DNA of 64,000 nucleotides from Streptomyces carminius (GCF_002794255.1 NZ_PGGW01000063.1:59304-123303), one strand, 5' to 3'; positions 27,276 to 35,498 are shown, numbered from the stretch's first letter. The notes: generated by a model from the letters alone, not told the origin. Made by a program: numbers and translations.

Positions 27276-27548
27276 ATGACCGAGAACACCGTGACCGTAC
27301 GGGAAGCCCGCGCGCACCTCGCGGACCACATCAACCGGGCCGAGGAAGGTATTCCGACGGTCGTCACGCGCAACGGCGTGCCGGTGGCGGCCGTGGTTCC
27401 GATCTCGGACTTCGAGGCGCTGGAGGAAGCAGCCGATGTGATGTTGGCGCGCGAAGCGGAAGCAGTCCTGGCCGAGGGCGGCCCCACGGTGACGATGGCG
27501 GAACTGCTGGCGGACCTGTTCACCGAGCAGGACGGCGAGGCGCCGTGA
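27276..27548 (+). CDS. Phd/YefM-family antitoxin
   Basis: A 90-residue antitoxin. The N-terminal fold is typical (TVREARAHLADHINRAEEG, VVTRNGVPVAAVVPISDFEALEE), and the acidic C-terminus (about 60-90) should wrap the toxin. It would neutralise the RelE-like toxin encoded next and repress their promoter through the inverted repeat upstream. The ATG at 27276 has no Shine-Dalgarno. The last codons overlap the toxin start (GTGA). Confidence 0.92.
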   Translation: MTENTVTVREARAHLADHINRAEEGIPTVVTRNGVPVAAVVPISDFEALEEAADVMLAREAEAVLAEGGPTVTMAELLADLFTEQDGEAP

Positions 27549-27814
27549 AGTACGCCTTCCGGTTCACCACGGCGGCACAACGGCAACTCCGGGCCGTCAG
27601 CAGACCCGACGCCATGCGCATCCTGACCGCGCTGACCGCGCTCGGCGACGATCCGTACCGCGAGGACGCCGATGTCAGGAAACTCACCGGCCCGTCGGGC
27701 CTCTACCAGCTCCGGGTCGGCAACTACCGGGTCGCCTACCAGGTCAACGACGGCGAACTCGTCGTCCTCGTCGTCAAGGTGGGTGACCGCCGGGACGTCT
27801 ACCGCAACCTGTGA
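27545..27814 (+). CDS. RelE/ParE-family toxin
   Basis: An 89-residue basic protein with the RelE/ParE pattern: YAFRFTTAAQRQLRAV, KLTGPSGLYQLRVGNYRVAYQV and a C-terminal VGDRRDVYRNL. The Arg residues and C-terminal Tyr suggest a ribosome-dependent mRNA endonuclease of the RelE subgroup. It begins with GTG overlapping the antitoxin stop by 4 bp, so the two are translationally coupled. Confidence 0.93.
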   Translation: MKYAFRFTTAAQRQLRAVSRPDAMRILTALTALGDDPYREDADVRKLTGPSGLYQLRVGNYRVAYQVNDGELVVLVVKVGDRRDVYRNL

Positions 27815-27862
27815 GCGCAATGTGCCGGGCGGGGCGGGCCGGGCCGGGGCCGCCCGGCGCCC

Positions 27863-28819
27863 TCACACCTCGCCCAGCACGCTCCAGGCGATGCCGTCCA
27901 GGATGTCGTGCTCGCTCACCACGACCTCGGCCGCCCCGGTCCGCTCCATGACCGCCCGCAGGATCAGGCCGCCCGCGCCGATCACGTCCACCCGGCCCGG
28001 GTGCATCACCGGGATCGCGGCGCGTTCGGCGTGGGTGGCGGCCAGCAGGCGGTCGGTGACCGCGGCGACCCGCGCGACGGGGATCCGGGAGTGGTGGATG
28101 GCCGCCGGGTCGTACTCCGGCAGGTCCAGGGCGACGGCGGCGACGGTGGTGACCGAGCCCGCCAGACCCACCAGGGTGCGGGCCTCGCGCAGCGGGACGG
28201 TCTTCTCCGCCAGGTCCAGGGCGGCGTCGATGTCGGCGCGCAGCGCGGCGAGTTGCCCGGGGACCGGAGGGTCGGCGATCGCCCCGTCCCGCAGCAGGTG
28301 ACGCTCGGTCAGCCGCACGCAGCCGATGTCCACGCTGCGGGCGGCCCGCACCGTGTCGTCGCCCACCACGAACTCGGTGGAGCCGCCGCCGATGTCCACC
28401 ACCAGGTACGGCCGGGGCAGGCGCATGCCGCCGGTCAGCTCGCGGGTGGCACCGGCGAAGGACAGCGCGGCCTCCTCGTCGCCGGTGATCACCTCGGGCC
28501 CGGTGCCCAGGATGTCCACCACCCCGCGCACGAACTCGTCCCGGTTCTCGGCGTCGCGCGAGGCCGAGGTGGCGACGAAGCGGACGCGGTCGGGGGTGAC
28601 ACCGTGGGCGCGGATCGCCTCCGCGTACTCGCGGCAGGCCGCGAAGGTGCGCTCCAGTGCCTCGGGGGCCAGCCGCCCGGTGCGGTCGACGCCCTGGCCG
28701 AGCCGGACGACGGTCATACGGCGGTCGAGGTCGGTCAGGACTCCGGCGGCCGGGTCGAGATCGGCCACCAGCAGCCGGATGGAGTTCGTACCGCAGTCGA
28801 CGGCGGCGACCCTGGTCAT
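27863..28819 (-). CDS. ppx: Ppx/GppA phosphatase (exopolyphosphatase)
   Basis: A 318-residue ASKHA-fold phosphatase hydrolysing polyphosphate or pppGpp. The phosphate-binding motif VDCGTNSIRLLV is at the N-terminus, VDIGGGSTEF is central and GLAGSVTTVAA follows. It is the short, single-unit actinobacterial form without the C-terminal HD domain of E. coli Ppx. The ATG at 28819 overlaps the DUF501 stop (ATGA). It is the last gene of the divIC-DUF501-ppx operon. Confidence 0.92.
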   Translation of the reverse strand: MTRVAAVDCGTNSIRLLVADLDPAAGVLTDLDRRMTVVRLGQGVDRTGRLAPEALERTFAACREYAEAIRAHGVTPDRVRFVATSASRDAENRDEFVRGVVDILGTGPEVITGDEEAALSFAGATRELTGGMRLPRPYLVVDIGGGSTEFVVGDDTVRAARSVDIGCVRLTERHLLRDGAIADPPVPGQLAALRADIDAALDLAEKTVPLREARTLVGLAGSVTTVAAVALDLPEYDPAAIHHSRIPVARVAAVTDRLLAATHAERAAIPVMHPGRVDVIGAGGLILRAVMERTGAAEVVVSEHDILDGIAWSVLGEV

Positions 28820-29397
28820 GCGGTGCTCCCCTGTCCTCCGGCCGGCCGCCCGGTCCCGCGGTCCCCGGCCCCGTCCTCCGTACCGGCCGCGCACACGCAC
28901 GGCCCCTTGCGCCACCACTCGGGCAGCATGGCGATCGCCTCGTCGCCCAGCGGGTTGACGCCCGGTCCGGCGGCCAGCGAGTGGGCCACCAGGACGTGCA
29001 GGCACTTGACCCGGTCGGGCATCCCGCCCGCGCTGGGGAAGCCCGCCAGCACCTCGATGGCGTCCCGGCGGGCGAGGTAGTCCTCGTGCGCCCGGCGGTA
29101 GGCCGCGGCCAGCTCCGGGTCGGTCCGCAGCCGCTCGGTCATCTCCCGCATCACGCCCTCGGCCTCCAGCGTGCCGATCGCGGAGGCCGCGCGCGGGCAG
29201 GTGAGGTAGTACGTCGTCGGGAAGGGCGTGCCGTCCTCCAGCCGGGGCGCCGTCTCCACCACGTCGGGCAGGCCGCAGGGACAGCGGTGCGCGATGGCGC
29301 GCAGACCGCGCGGCGGACGGCCGAGCTGCTGCCGGAAGGCCTCGGTGTCGGCCTCGGTGGGCGCGGTGGGCGGGGTGCGGGGCGGGGGTGTTCGCAT
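28816..29397 (-). CDS. DUF501-family protein
   Basis: A 193-residue conserved actinobacterial protein of unknown function. Cys/His motifs are visible in AIAHRCPCGLPDVV, YLTCPRA and DRVKCLHVLVAHSL, suggesting a metal site. The FPTTYYLTCP and NPLGDEAI blocks are characteristic of DUF501. The N-terminus is Pro/Thr-rich and the tail Gly-rich. It sits between divIC and ppx, the same context seen in many actinobacteria after eno, and overlaps ppx by 4 bp. Confidence 0.9.
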   Translation of the reverse strand: MRTPPPRTPPTAPTEADTEAFRQQLGRPPRGLRAIAHRCPCGLPDVVETAPRLEDGTPFPTTYYLTCPRAASAIGTLEAEGVMREMTERLRTDPELAAAYRRAHEDYLARRDAIEVLAGFPSAGGMPDRVKCLHVLVAHSLAAGPGVNPLGDEAIAMLPEWWRKGPCVCAAGTEDGAGDRGTGRPAGGQGSTA

Positions 29398-29448
29398 GGT
29401 TCCTCGGAAGGTGGCGTCGGGAGTCGGAAGGGGCCGGGGCGCGGGCGG

Positions 29449-30039
29449 TCAGGGGCGGCCGGTGTCGGGCGGCCGGCCGCCCGGGTCCTCGGCGGGGTCC
29501 TCGGCGGGGTCCTCGGCGGCCCCGGCGTCCGCCGCGTCCAGGCCTTCCCACAGCCGCCGGTGCCAGGGCCGGCCGGGGGCCGCCTCCCGGCCGTCGGGGG
29601 AGCGCCGGGCGCGGGAGGCCCCGTCGGCGTCCCGCTCCCGCTCCCGGTCCGGGCCGGCCGTGTCGTCCGGCAGGAGGAAGCCGGTCTCGCCGGGGCGCAG
29701 GTAGAGCAGGCGCTCGCGGGCCATCCGCTCCACATAGGCGGGGTCCTGCCAGCGGGCCTTCTCGTCGCGCAGCCGCTCGACGCGCTCGCGCTTCTCCTCC
29801 ACCAGGCGGCGCTGCTCGGCTATCTCCGCGCGCTGCGAGACGTACTGCCGCATCGGATAGGCGAGGACGACGACGAGCGAGCACAGCACGAGCACCAGGA
29901 GCGCGGCGCGGCCGGTCAGCCTGCTGCGCCGCGGAGCGCGCATCCGGCGGTGCTGCGCCCGGTAGACGCGCTCCGCCGCCTGGGTCCCCAGCGCCCTGAG
30001 CCTGGTCGCGGTGGAGAACCGCTCCCGTTCCGCGGCCAC
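29449..30039 (-). CDS. divIC: Septum formation initiator, DivIC/FtsB family
   Basis: A 196-residue bitopic membrane protein. A basic cytosolic N-terminus precedes one transmembrane helix (about 45-62; LLVLVLCSLVVVLAYP), a coiled coil (about 68-98; EIAEQRRLVEEKRERVERL) and the conserved DPAYVERMARERLLYLRPGE motif. The tail is acidic and Pro-rich, with three tandem AEDP units. DivIC acts with FtsL/DivIB in the divisome. The GTG at 30039 has GGGAGG close upstream; an in-frame start at 30105 lacks this. Confidence 0.9.
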   Translation of the reverse strand: MAAERERFSTATRLRALGTQAAERVYRAQHRRMRAPRRSRLTGRAALLVLVLCSLVVVLAYPMRQYVSQRAEIAEQRRLVEEKRERVERLRDEKARWQDPAYVERMARERLLYLRPGETGFLLPDDTAGPDRERERDADGASRARRSPDGREAAPGRPWHRRLWEGLDAADAGAAEDPAEDPAEDPGGRPPDTGRP

Positions 30040-30087
30040 CTCGCCTCCCCTGTCCTGCTCCGCGCGCGGTCGTCGCACGGACGTGTG

Positions 30088-30137
30088 CCCCCGCCCTCCC
30101 GCCACCGTACGGGACGGTGGCTGCGGGAGGGCGGGGG
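30088..30137 (-). terminator. Compound terminator downstream of eno
   Basis: A 15-bp outer stem (30088-30102 with 30123-30137) is stacked on an inner 6-bp stem with a 5-nt loop. It lies between the eno stop and the start of the divIC operon on the same strand. Confidence 0.75.
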
Positions 30138-30188
30138 CGGTGCCCGGCGCGGCGGCCGCCCGCCGGCCCGGCCGGGCCTGCCGTGCCT

Positions 30189-30286
30189 ACTGGTCCGCGG
30201 AAGCGGCTGCGCTCACCGGCCCGCGGAAGCGACTGCGCCTACTGGTCCGCGGAGCGGCTGCGCTCACTGGCCCGCGGAGCGGAACC
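30189..30286. repeat. Four tandem 26-bp repeats at the eno 3' end
   Basis: Units begin ACTGGTCCGCGG or ACCGGCCCGCGG at 30189, 30215, 30241 and 30266; the third is 25 bp and the fourth partial. The last units overlap the eno C-terminal codons. The first unit contains CCGC-GGAA-GCGG, a small hairpin with a GNRA-type loop; the others keep it partly. This looks like slippage-type duplication of the eno end. Confidence 0.7.
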
Positions 30287-31553
30287 GCGGGAACGCCGAG
30301 CGTCCGGCGTACACCGCGGCGTCGTCGAGGATCTCCTCGATGCGCAGCAGCTGGTTGTACTTGGCGACGCGCTCGGAGCGGGCCGGGGCACCGGTCTTGA
30401 TCTGGCCGCAGTTGGTGGCGACGGCCAGGTCGGCGATGGTGACGTCCTCGGTCTCGCCGGAGCGGTGGGACATCATGCACTTGAAGCCGCTGCGCTGGGC
30501 CAGCTCGACGGCGTCCAGGGTCTCGGTGAGGGAGCCGATCTGGTTGACCTTCACCAGCAGGGCGTTGGCGGCGCCCTCCTCGATGCCGCGGGCCAACCGC
30601 TCGGGGTTGGTGACGAACAGGTCGTCACCGACGAGCTGGACCTTGTCGCCGAGTCGCTCGGTGATGGTCTTCCAGCCGTCCCAGTCGTCCTCGAACAGCG
30701 GGTCCTCGATGGAGACCAGCGGGTACGCCTCGACCAGCTCGGCGTAGTAGTCGGTCATCTGGGCGGCGGTGCGCTCCTGGCCCTCGAAGACGTACTTGCC
30801 GTCCTTGTGGAACTCGGAGGCGGCGACGTCCAGGGCGAGGGCGATGTCCTGGCCGGGGGTGTAACCGGCCTGTCCGATGGCCTCCAGGATGAGGTCGAGC
30901 GCCTCGCGGTTGGAGCCGAGGTTCGGGGCGAAGCCGCCCTCGTCGCCCAGGCCGGTGGACAGCCCGCGCTCCTTCAGCACCTTCTTGAGGGTGTGGTAGA
31001 CCTCGGTGCCCCAGCGCAGGGCCTCGGAGAAGGACTCGGCGCCGATCGGCGCGATCATGAACTCCTGGATGTCCACGTTGGAGTCGGCGTGCGAGCCGCC
31101 GTTGAGGATGTTCATCATCGGGACCGGCAGCAGGTGCGCGTTCGGCCCGCCGAGGTAGCGGAAGAGCGGCAGGTCCGAGGCCTCGGAGGCGGCGTGGGCG
31201 ACGGCCAGCGAGACGCCGAGGATGGCGTTGGCGCCGAGCGAGGACTTGTCCGGGGTGGCGTCCAGGTCGAACATCGCCTGGTCGATCAGGCGCTGCTCGG
31301 TGGCGTCGTAGCCGACCAGCTCCGGGCCGATCTGCTCGATGACGGCGAGGACCGCCTTCTCGACGCCCTTGCCCCCGTAGCGGTCCTTGTCGCCGTCGCG
31401 CAGCTCCAGGGCCTCGAAGGCGCCGGTCGAGGCGCCGGACGGGACGGCCGCGCGGCCGGTGCTGCCGTCGTCGAGGCCGACCTCGACCTCGACCGTGGGG
31501 TTGCCTCGCGAGTCGAGGATCTCGCGGGCCACTACGACGTCGATGGACGGCAC
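30264..31553 (-). CDS. eno: Enolase
   Basis: A 429-residue glycolytic enzyme interconverting 2-phosphoglycerate and phosphoenolpyruvate. All landmarks are intact: GASTGAFEALELRDGD, GDEGGFAPN (catalytic Glu), the Mg ligands in ALDVAASEF, SIEDP and LVGDDLFVTN, the catalytic Lys in LLVKVNQIGSLTE and MMSHRSGETED. The GTG at 31553 follows GAAGGAG with 7-nt spacing. The last residues are encoded inside a tandem repeat. Possible -10 element TAGGCT at 31638-31633 (minus). Confidence 0.98.
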   Translation of the reverse strand: MPSIDVVVAREILDSRGNPTVEVEVGLDDGSTGRAAVPSGASTGAFEALELRDGDKDRYGGKGVEKAVLAVIEQIGPELVGYDATEQRLIDQAMFDLDATPDKSSLGANAILGVSLAVAHAASEASDLPLFRYLGGPNAHLLPVPMMNILNGGSHADSNVDIQEFMIAPIGAESFSEALRWGTEVYHTLKKVLKERGLSTGLGDEGGFAPNLGSNREALDLILEAIGQAGYTPGQDIALALDVAASEFHKDGKYVFEGQERTAAQMTDYYAELVEAYPLVSIEDPLFEDDWDGWKTITERLGDKVQLVGDDLFVTNPERLARGIEEGAANALLVKVNQIGSLTETLDAVELAQRSGFKCMMSHRSGETEDVTIADLAVATNCGQIKTGAPARSERVAKYNQLLRIEEILDDAAVYAGRSAFPRFRSAGQ

Positions 31554-31632
31554 GGGGGTCTCCTTCGTGTGTGTCTGGCTGGGTGTCCGACTGGAGTGTC
31601 CGACTGAGGTGTCTGCGGGATTGCCGCCCCTG

Positions 31633-31638
31633 AGCCTA
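31633..31638 (-). promoter_or_regulatory. Candidate -10 element of eno
   Basis: TAGGCT on the minus strand, about 80 nt upstream of the eno start, matches the vegetative -10 consensus. The -35 region is weak. Confidence 0.35.
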
Positions 31639-31783
31639 TCCGCCCCGCGGCACCACCTCGCCGACAGTCCGCGCCGTACGGCCGAACGGTCGGCGAAGAC
31701 GCGCCGAAGAGGCGTCGAAGACCGCGGAAACACCGGCTCGGCAGGGAACGGAACCATTTTGTTTCCGAAGTAAATAAACCCGA

Positions 31784-31820
31784 TGCGGCGCACCCTCCGC
31801 AAGAGGGGTGACGCGCCGCA
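31784..31820 (-). terminator. Intrinsic terminator of the upstream Rpf gene
   Basis: A stem of 8 plus 4 pairs (31784-31795 with 31806-31820, one small bulge) lies 34 bp past the Rpf stop. On the minus strand it is followed by a T-rich tail, GGGTTTATTTACTT. U-tracts are rare in this genome, so this is a good rho-independent candidate. Confidence 0.7.
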
Positions 31821-31853
31821 CCGGGTCGGCTCCGCCTGGTGACGGACCTCGGC

Positions 31854-32537
31854 TCAGACCCTGAGCTGCTGGCCCGGGAAAATCAGGTCGGGGTCGTCGC
31901 CGACCACGTCCCGGTTGGCCTCGTAGAGCCTCTGCCAGGTGGTGCCGTGGGCGGCGGCGATCTCCCGCAGGGTGTCGCCCGGCCGGACGGTGTAGGCGCC
32001 GGTCCCGTCCGCGGCGGAGCCGGCTCCGTCCTCCGCACCGGCCCGGGCACCGGCTTCGGCTTCGGCACTGGTTCCGGCCCCTGCTCCGGTCCCGCCGGCC
32101 CGGTCACCGGCCGGAGCACCGCCCCGGTCACCGCCGTCCGGGCGTACCTGCGCCCGGGGGCCGCCGGCAGTGAGCCCGCCCTCGTCCGCGCATCCCCAGG
32201 CGCGCGGCCCCTGCATGGCCAGCAGCCGCTCGGCGACGGCGATCTGCTGCTCTCTGGTGGCCAGGTCGGCACGCGGCGCGTACCGGGTCCCGCCCGCGGC
32301 CTCCCAGCTGGACTGCGAGAACTGCAGCCCGCCGTAGTAGCCGTTGCCGGTGTTGATGGACCAGTTGCCGCTGCTCTCGCACTCGGCGACCCGGTCCCAG
32401 GTGTCCACGGACGCCGCGGCGGCGCCCTGGGCACCCGCCAGCGGAACGGCGATGGCGGCGCCCGCGGCGCCGGTCAGAGCGGCCGCACGCACGGCCTTGG
32501 CGGTACGACTGTCGTGACCCTTGGCGGTGAACAGCAT
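31854..32537 (-). CDS. rpfA: Resuscitation-promoting factor with LysM domain
   Basis: A 227-residue secreted peptidoglycan hydrolase. A signal peptide (about 1-42, cleavage near AAAA) precedes the Rpf transglycosylase-like domain (DTWDRVAECESSGNWSINTG; the catalytic Glu is in ECESSGNW), ending near CADEGG. A Gly/Ala/Glu linker and a C-terminal LysM (about 180-227; YTVRPGDTLREIAAAHG) follow. Such enzymes cleave peptidoglycan during spore germination and growth. The ATG at 32537 has AGGGA upstream. It is preceded by a ydaO-type riboswitch. The symbol follows the S. coelicolor riboswitch-linked rpfA and is an inference. Confidence 0.9.
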   Translation of the reverse strand: MLFTAKGHDSRTAKAVRAAALTGAAGAAIAVPLAGAQGAAAASVDTWDRVAECESSGNWSINTGNGYYGGLQFSQSSWEAAGGTRYAPRADLATREQQIAVAERLLAMQGPRAWGCADEGGLTAGGPRAQVRPDGGDRGGAPAGDRAGGTGAGAGTSAEAEAGARAGAEDGAGSAADGTGAYTVRPGDTLREIAAAHGTTWQRLYEANRDVVGDDPDLIFPGQQLRV

Positions 32538-32548
32538 GAACGTCCCTA

Positions 32549-32760
32549 CTCACCGACGCCTGCGAGGTGAGCTGTCGGGTTCGGGCCGTGAGCAGCCCGG
32601 CCGGTACGGGGACGGGCGTCCCCGTACCGGCTTCACCCCAAGCCGCCGCGGGCGCGGTACGCCCGCGGCGGCGCCTACCTGGTTCCCCCGCTCCTGCCAG
32701 CGGCGCTGACGCGACGACTACCCCACCGGCCGCCGGCAGGATTCGGCGCTGCGGTCGATG
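32549..32760 (-). promoter_or_regulatory. ydaO/yuaA-type c-di-AMP riboswitch
   Basis: In the Rpf leader, the conserved blocks of the ydaO motif appear in order on the minus strand: GCCGAATCC (near 32748-32740), GGGGGAACC, TTGGGGTGAA, then CCCGAACCCGACAGCT and ACCTCGCAGGCG near the 3' end (about 32580-32555). They are separated by G+C-rich variable stems. In actinobacteria this class binds c-di-AMP and turns off cell-wall hydrolase genes. The ends are approximate. Only 11 nt separate the aptamer from the start codon, so control may involve the Shine-Dalgarno or transcription. Confidence 0.88.
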
Positions 32761-32784
32761 GCACTCGCGGTCGCGAGCGAGTAG

Positions 32785-32814
32785 ACCGTAAGCACACCCG
32801 GGCAAATACCTCAA
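32785..32814 (-). promoter_or_regulatory. Candidate promoter of the riboswitch-Rpf transcript
   Basis: TTGAGG (32814-32809) and TACGGT (32790-32785) on the minus strand are 18 bp apart, placed directly upstream of the aptamer so that the whole riboswitch would be transcribed. Confidence 0.45.
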
Positions 32815-32953
32815 AACATGTCAGAACCCGTCCCGTCACCCTTCCTGACGGTCAGAATGGTGGAGTGCGCAGGTCAGGGAGTCGGCGTTAGGCCGGACAG
32901 CGAGGACACGCCGCAAGGCGCCGGAATTGGTCCGGAAGGGTCATTCCGCGGGC

Positions 32954-33955
32954 TCAGTCGAGCTCGATCCCCTGCCCCGGCACGATCAGGTCCGGGTTCT
33001 CACCGAGGACGTCCTTGTTCGACTCGTACAGCTCGCTCCAGGTCAGCTCGTGCTTCTGGGCGATCTGCACGAGCGAGTCCCCCGGCTGCACGAGGTAGTC
33101 CCCCGCGGCGAGGGTCTCCTGACCGCCCGCGGTGGCCGCGTCGGAGCGGTCGGCCGCCTCCCCGGCGTCCCCGGTGTCCGCGGCGCCCTCGGTGTCCCCG
33201 GTGCCCTCGGTGTCCGCCTGCTGTTCCAGCTCCAGTTCGAGCGGGTCGCGCTCGCCGCGGTGCTTCCCGGCACCCTCCGTCGGACCGGCCCCGGCCGGGT
33301 CCTCGGCTCCGGCGGCCGGATCCGTACCGGCCTTCCCGGTCTCCTCGACGGTCTCCGCCCCGGGGCTCTCGGTGGCCGCTCCGCCGGCGGAGTCGTCCGC
33401 CTCCCCGTCGGTCTTCGCGGTCTCCCCGGCCTTCCCGGTCTCCCCGGTCTCCCCGGTCTTCTCGGTCTTCCCGGGAGCGCCGTCCGCGCTCTTCGTCCCG
33501 GCGGCGGGAACCGACGGGGCGGCGGGCGCCTCGCCGGGCAGGTAGTTCTCGGGGGCGATGGCGGGGGCCTCACCGGTGGTGTCGTAGCGCAGTCCGGCGT
33601 TGATGCCGCAGCCGGGCCAGGCCTCCGGCCCCCGGTCGGCGAGGATCTTCTCGGCCACCGCGATCTGCTGGCTGCGGCTGGCCAGGTCGGGGCGGTCGGC
33701 GTAGGACATGCCGCCGTACTCCTCCCAGAGCCCCTGGGTGAGCTGGAGGCCGCCGTAGTAGCCGTTGCCCGTGTCGGCGCTCCACAGGCCGTCACTCTCG
33801 CACTGTGCGACCCGGTCCCAGGTGTCGAGGTCGGCCGCCTGGGCGCCCGACGCGCCGAGGAGGGGTATGGCGATTCCCGCGCCGGTCATCCCCGCCGTGA
33901 CGAACGCGGCGGGGGCCTGACGGGGGCGGCGGTGCTTACCGGTCCCGGAGAGCAT
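32954..33955 (-). CDS. Second resuscitation-promoting factor with long linker and LysM
   Basis: A 333-residue secreted protein. A signal peptide (about 1-41) precedes the Rpf domain (DLDTWDRVAQCESDGLWSAD; the catalytic Glu is in QCESDG), ending at GINAGLRY. A linker of about 130 residues is rich in Glu, Thr, Gly and Ala with KTGETGE-type repeats, and the C-terminal LysM (about 282-333) contains YLVQPGDSLVQIAQKHELTW. It is paralogous to the gene at 31854 but has no riboswitch leader. ATG at 33955; promoter-like sequence at 34014-34042. Confidence 0.9.
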   Translation of the reverse strand: MLSGTGKHRRPRQAPAAFVTAGMTGAGIAIPLLGASGAQAADLDTWDRVAQCESDGLWSADTGNGYYGGLQLTQGLWEEYGGMSYADRPDLASRSQQIAVAEKILADRGPEAWPGCGINAGLRYDTTGEAPAIAPENYLPGEAPAAPSVPAAGTKSADGAPGKTEKTGETGETGKAGETAKTDGEADDSAGGAATESPGAETVEETGKAGTDPAAGAEDPAGAGPTEGAGKHRGERDPLELELEQQADTEGTGDTEGAADTGDAGEAADRSDAATAGGQETLAAGDYLVQPGDSLVQIAQKHELTWSELYESNKDVLGENPDLIVPGQGIELD

Positions 33956-34013
33956 GTGTGGGGCCTCTCGTACGTGGGGAGACAGAAAGGTTCTGCGGGG
34001 GTGTTGACGGCAG

Positions 34014-34042
34014 AACGTAGCGCCCGAGACGGATCATCACAA
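34014..34042 (-). promoter_or_regulatory. Candidate promoter of the second Rpf gene
   Basis: TTGTGA (34042-34037) and TACGTT (34019-34014) on the minus strand have 17-bp spacing. An inverted repeat TGACAC-T-GTGTCA (34079-34091) lies just upstream and abuts the P450 stop codon; it could bind a regulator. Confidence 0.5.
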
Positions 34043-34091
34043 GCCAGTGTCGCGTAGATCACGCGTAGGTCACGCAAGTGACACTGTGTCA

Positions 34092-35384
34092 TCACAGTAC
34101 CGGGTCGAACTCCACCGGGAGTGCCCGCAGTCCACGCATGATCAGACCGCCGCGCCACCGCAATTCGGGCGGTTCCGCCGCGAGTCGCAGGTCAGGGAGG
34201 CGGCCCAGCAGGGCGGACAGCGCGACCCGTCCCTCCAGCCGGGCCAGCGGCGCCCCCAGACAGTAGTGGATGCCGTGCCCGTAGCCGAGATGCTGGCTGT
34301 CACTACGTGTAAGGTCCAACGTGTCCGGACGGGCGAACCTCTCCGGATCGCGGTCGGCGGCCGCCAGCACCACCAGTACCGGGTCGCCGGCCTCCACGCG
34401 CTGCCCGCCCAGCTCCAGCGGCTCGGTGGCGAACCGCCAGGTGGCCAGCTCCACCGGCCCGTCGTAGCGCAGCAGTTCCTCCACCGCGCTCTCCAGCCGC
34501 CCGGTGTCCCCGGCGGCCAGCGCGTCCTGCAGGAGCCGGCGCTGCTCCGGATGGCGCAGCAGGGCGTAGGTGCCGTTGCCGATGAGGTTCACGGTGGTCT
34601 CGAACCCGGCGAACAGCAGGATGAAGGCCATCGCGGCGGCCTCGTTCTCCGTCAGGTGCTCGCCGTGGTCGCTCGCCCGGATCAGTCCGGAGATCAGGTC
34701 GTCGCCCGGCTCCGCGCGCTTGCGGTGGATCAGCTCGGCCAGATACGCGCGCATCCGCTTCACCGCCCGGCCCACCCCGCCGCGCGGCCCGCGGTCGTGG
34801 CGGATCATCATGCCCGCCCAGTCGCGGAAGTCGTCCTGGTCCCCGGCGGGGACGCCGAGCAGGTCGCAGATGGCGTAGATGGGCAGCGGGAAGGCGAACT
34901 CGTGGATGAGGTCGGCGCTCCCGCGCCCCGCGAAGCCGTCGACGAGCCGGTCGGCCAGCTCCCGCACCCGCGGCTCGAAGGCCGCCACCCGGCGCGGGGT
35001 GAACGCCTTGGACACCAGCCGCCGCAGCCGGGTGTGGTCGGGCGGGTCGATGTTGAGCAGATGCGTCATCAGGTTCGCGCTGCGCTCCCCGGGGATGCCG
35101 ATCTTCCCCCGGCCGTGCGCGGTCTCGCTGTGGTGGGCGGGGTTCTTGCTCAGCCGCGGGTCGGCCAGCGTCTCGCGGGCGTCGGCGTACCGGGTCACCA
35201 GCCAGGCCTCCACCCCGCTGGGCAGCACGGTCCGGTGCACCGGCGCGTGCTCGCGCAGCCAGGCGTACGCGGGGTACGGGTCGGTGGCGAACTCGTGGGT
35301 GAACAGGGCGGGCATCGGCGGCGGTGCGGCGGTGTCCGGCCGGGTGTTCGGGCAGGTTTCCGGGCCTCGGTTCTCCTGGTGCAC
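34092..35384 (-). CDS. Cytochrome P450
   Basis: A 430-residue class I bacterial P450. The I-helix oxygen-binding motif is FAGFETT, the K-helix ExxR is in EELLRY and the heme loop is LGYGHGIHYCLGAPLARLE with the axial Cys. The substrate is unknown, and no ferredoxin gene lies beside it. The GTG at 35384 lacks a clear Shine-Dalgarno, but TAGCGT ends 6 nt upstream, which fits a leaderless transcript. A proline-rich N-terminus of about 25 residues precedes the fold. Confidence 0.93.
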   Translation of the reverse strand: MHQENRGPETCPNTRPDTAAPPPMPALFTHEFATDPYPAYAWLREHAPVHRTVLPSGVEAWLVTRYADARETLADPRLSKNPAHHSETAHGRGKIGIPGERSANLMTHLLNIDPPDHTRLRRLVSKAFTPRRVAAFEPRVRELADRLVDGFAGRGSADLIHEFAFPLPIYAICDLLGVPAGDQDDFRDWAGMMIRHDRGPRGGVGRAVKRMRAYLAELIHRKRAEPGDDLISGLIRASDHGEHLTENEAAAMAFILLFAGFETTVNLIGNGTYALLRHPEQRRLLQDALAAGDTGRLESAVEELLRYDGPVELATWRFATEPLELGGQRVEAGDPVLVVLAAADRDPERFARPDTLDLTRSDSQHLGYGHGIHYCLGAPLARLEGRVALSALLGRLPDLRLAAEPPELRWRGGLIMRGLRALPVEFDPVL

Positions 35385-35466
35385 GCCCCGACGCTAACGC
35401 GCCGCCGGTGCACGCGTTCGCTTCCCTCCCCACCCGGAAACGGAAGCGGACGCGCGCACCAGCGAG

Positions 35467-35493
35467 AATTATCCCACCAGTAGTGGCATAATT
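35467..35493 (+). promoter_or_regulatory. Operator/promoter of the VapBC-type pair
   Basis: An 11-bp inverted repeat with one mismatch, AATTATCCCAC (35467-35477) and GTGGCATAATT (35483-35493), is notably A+T-rich for this genome. Its right arm overlaps a -10-like CATAAT (35487-35492) 6 nt before the antitoxin ATG. It is a typical autoregulatory operator. Confidence 0.65.
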
Positions 35494-35498
35494 GGTCC

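Noticed and set aside
30160..30290. Possible CRISPR array near eno
   Set aside because: The repeats are contiguous with no spacers; simple tandem duplication.
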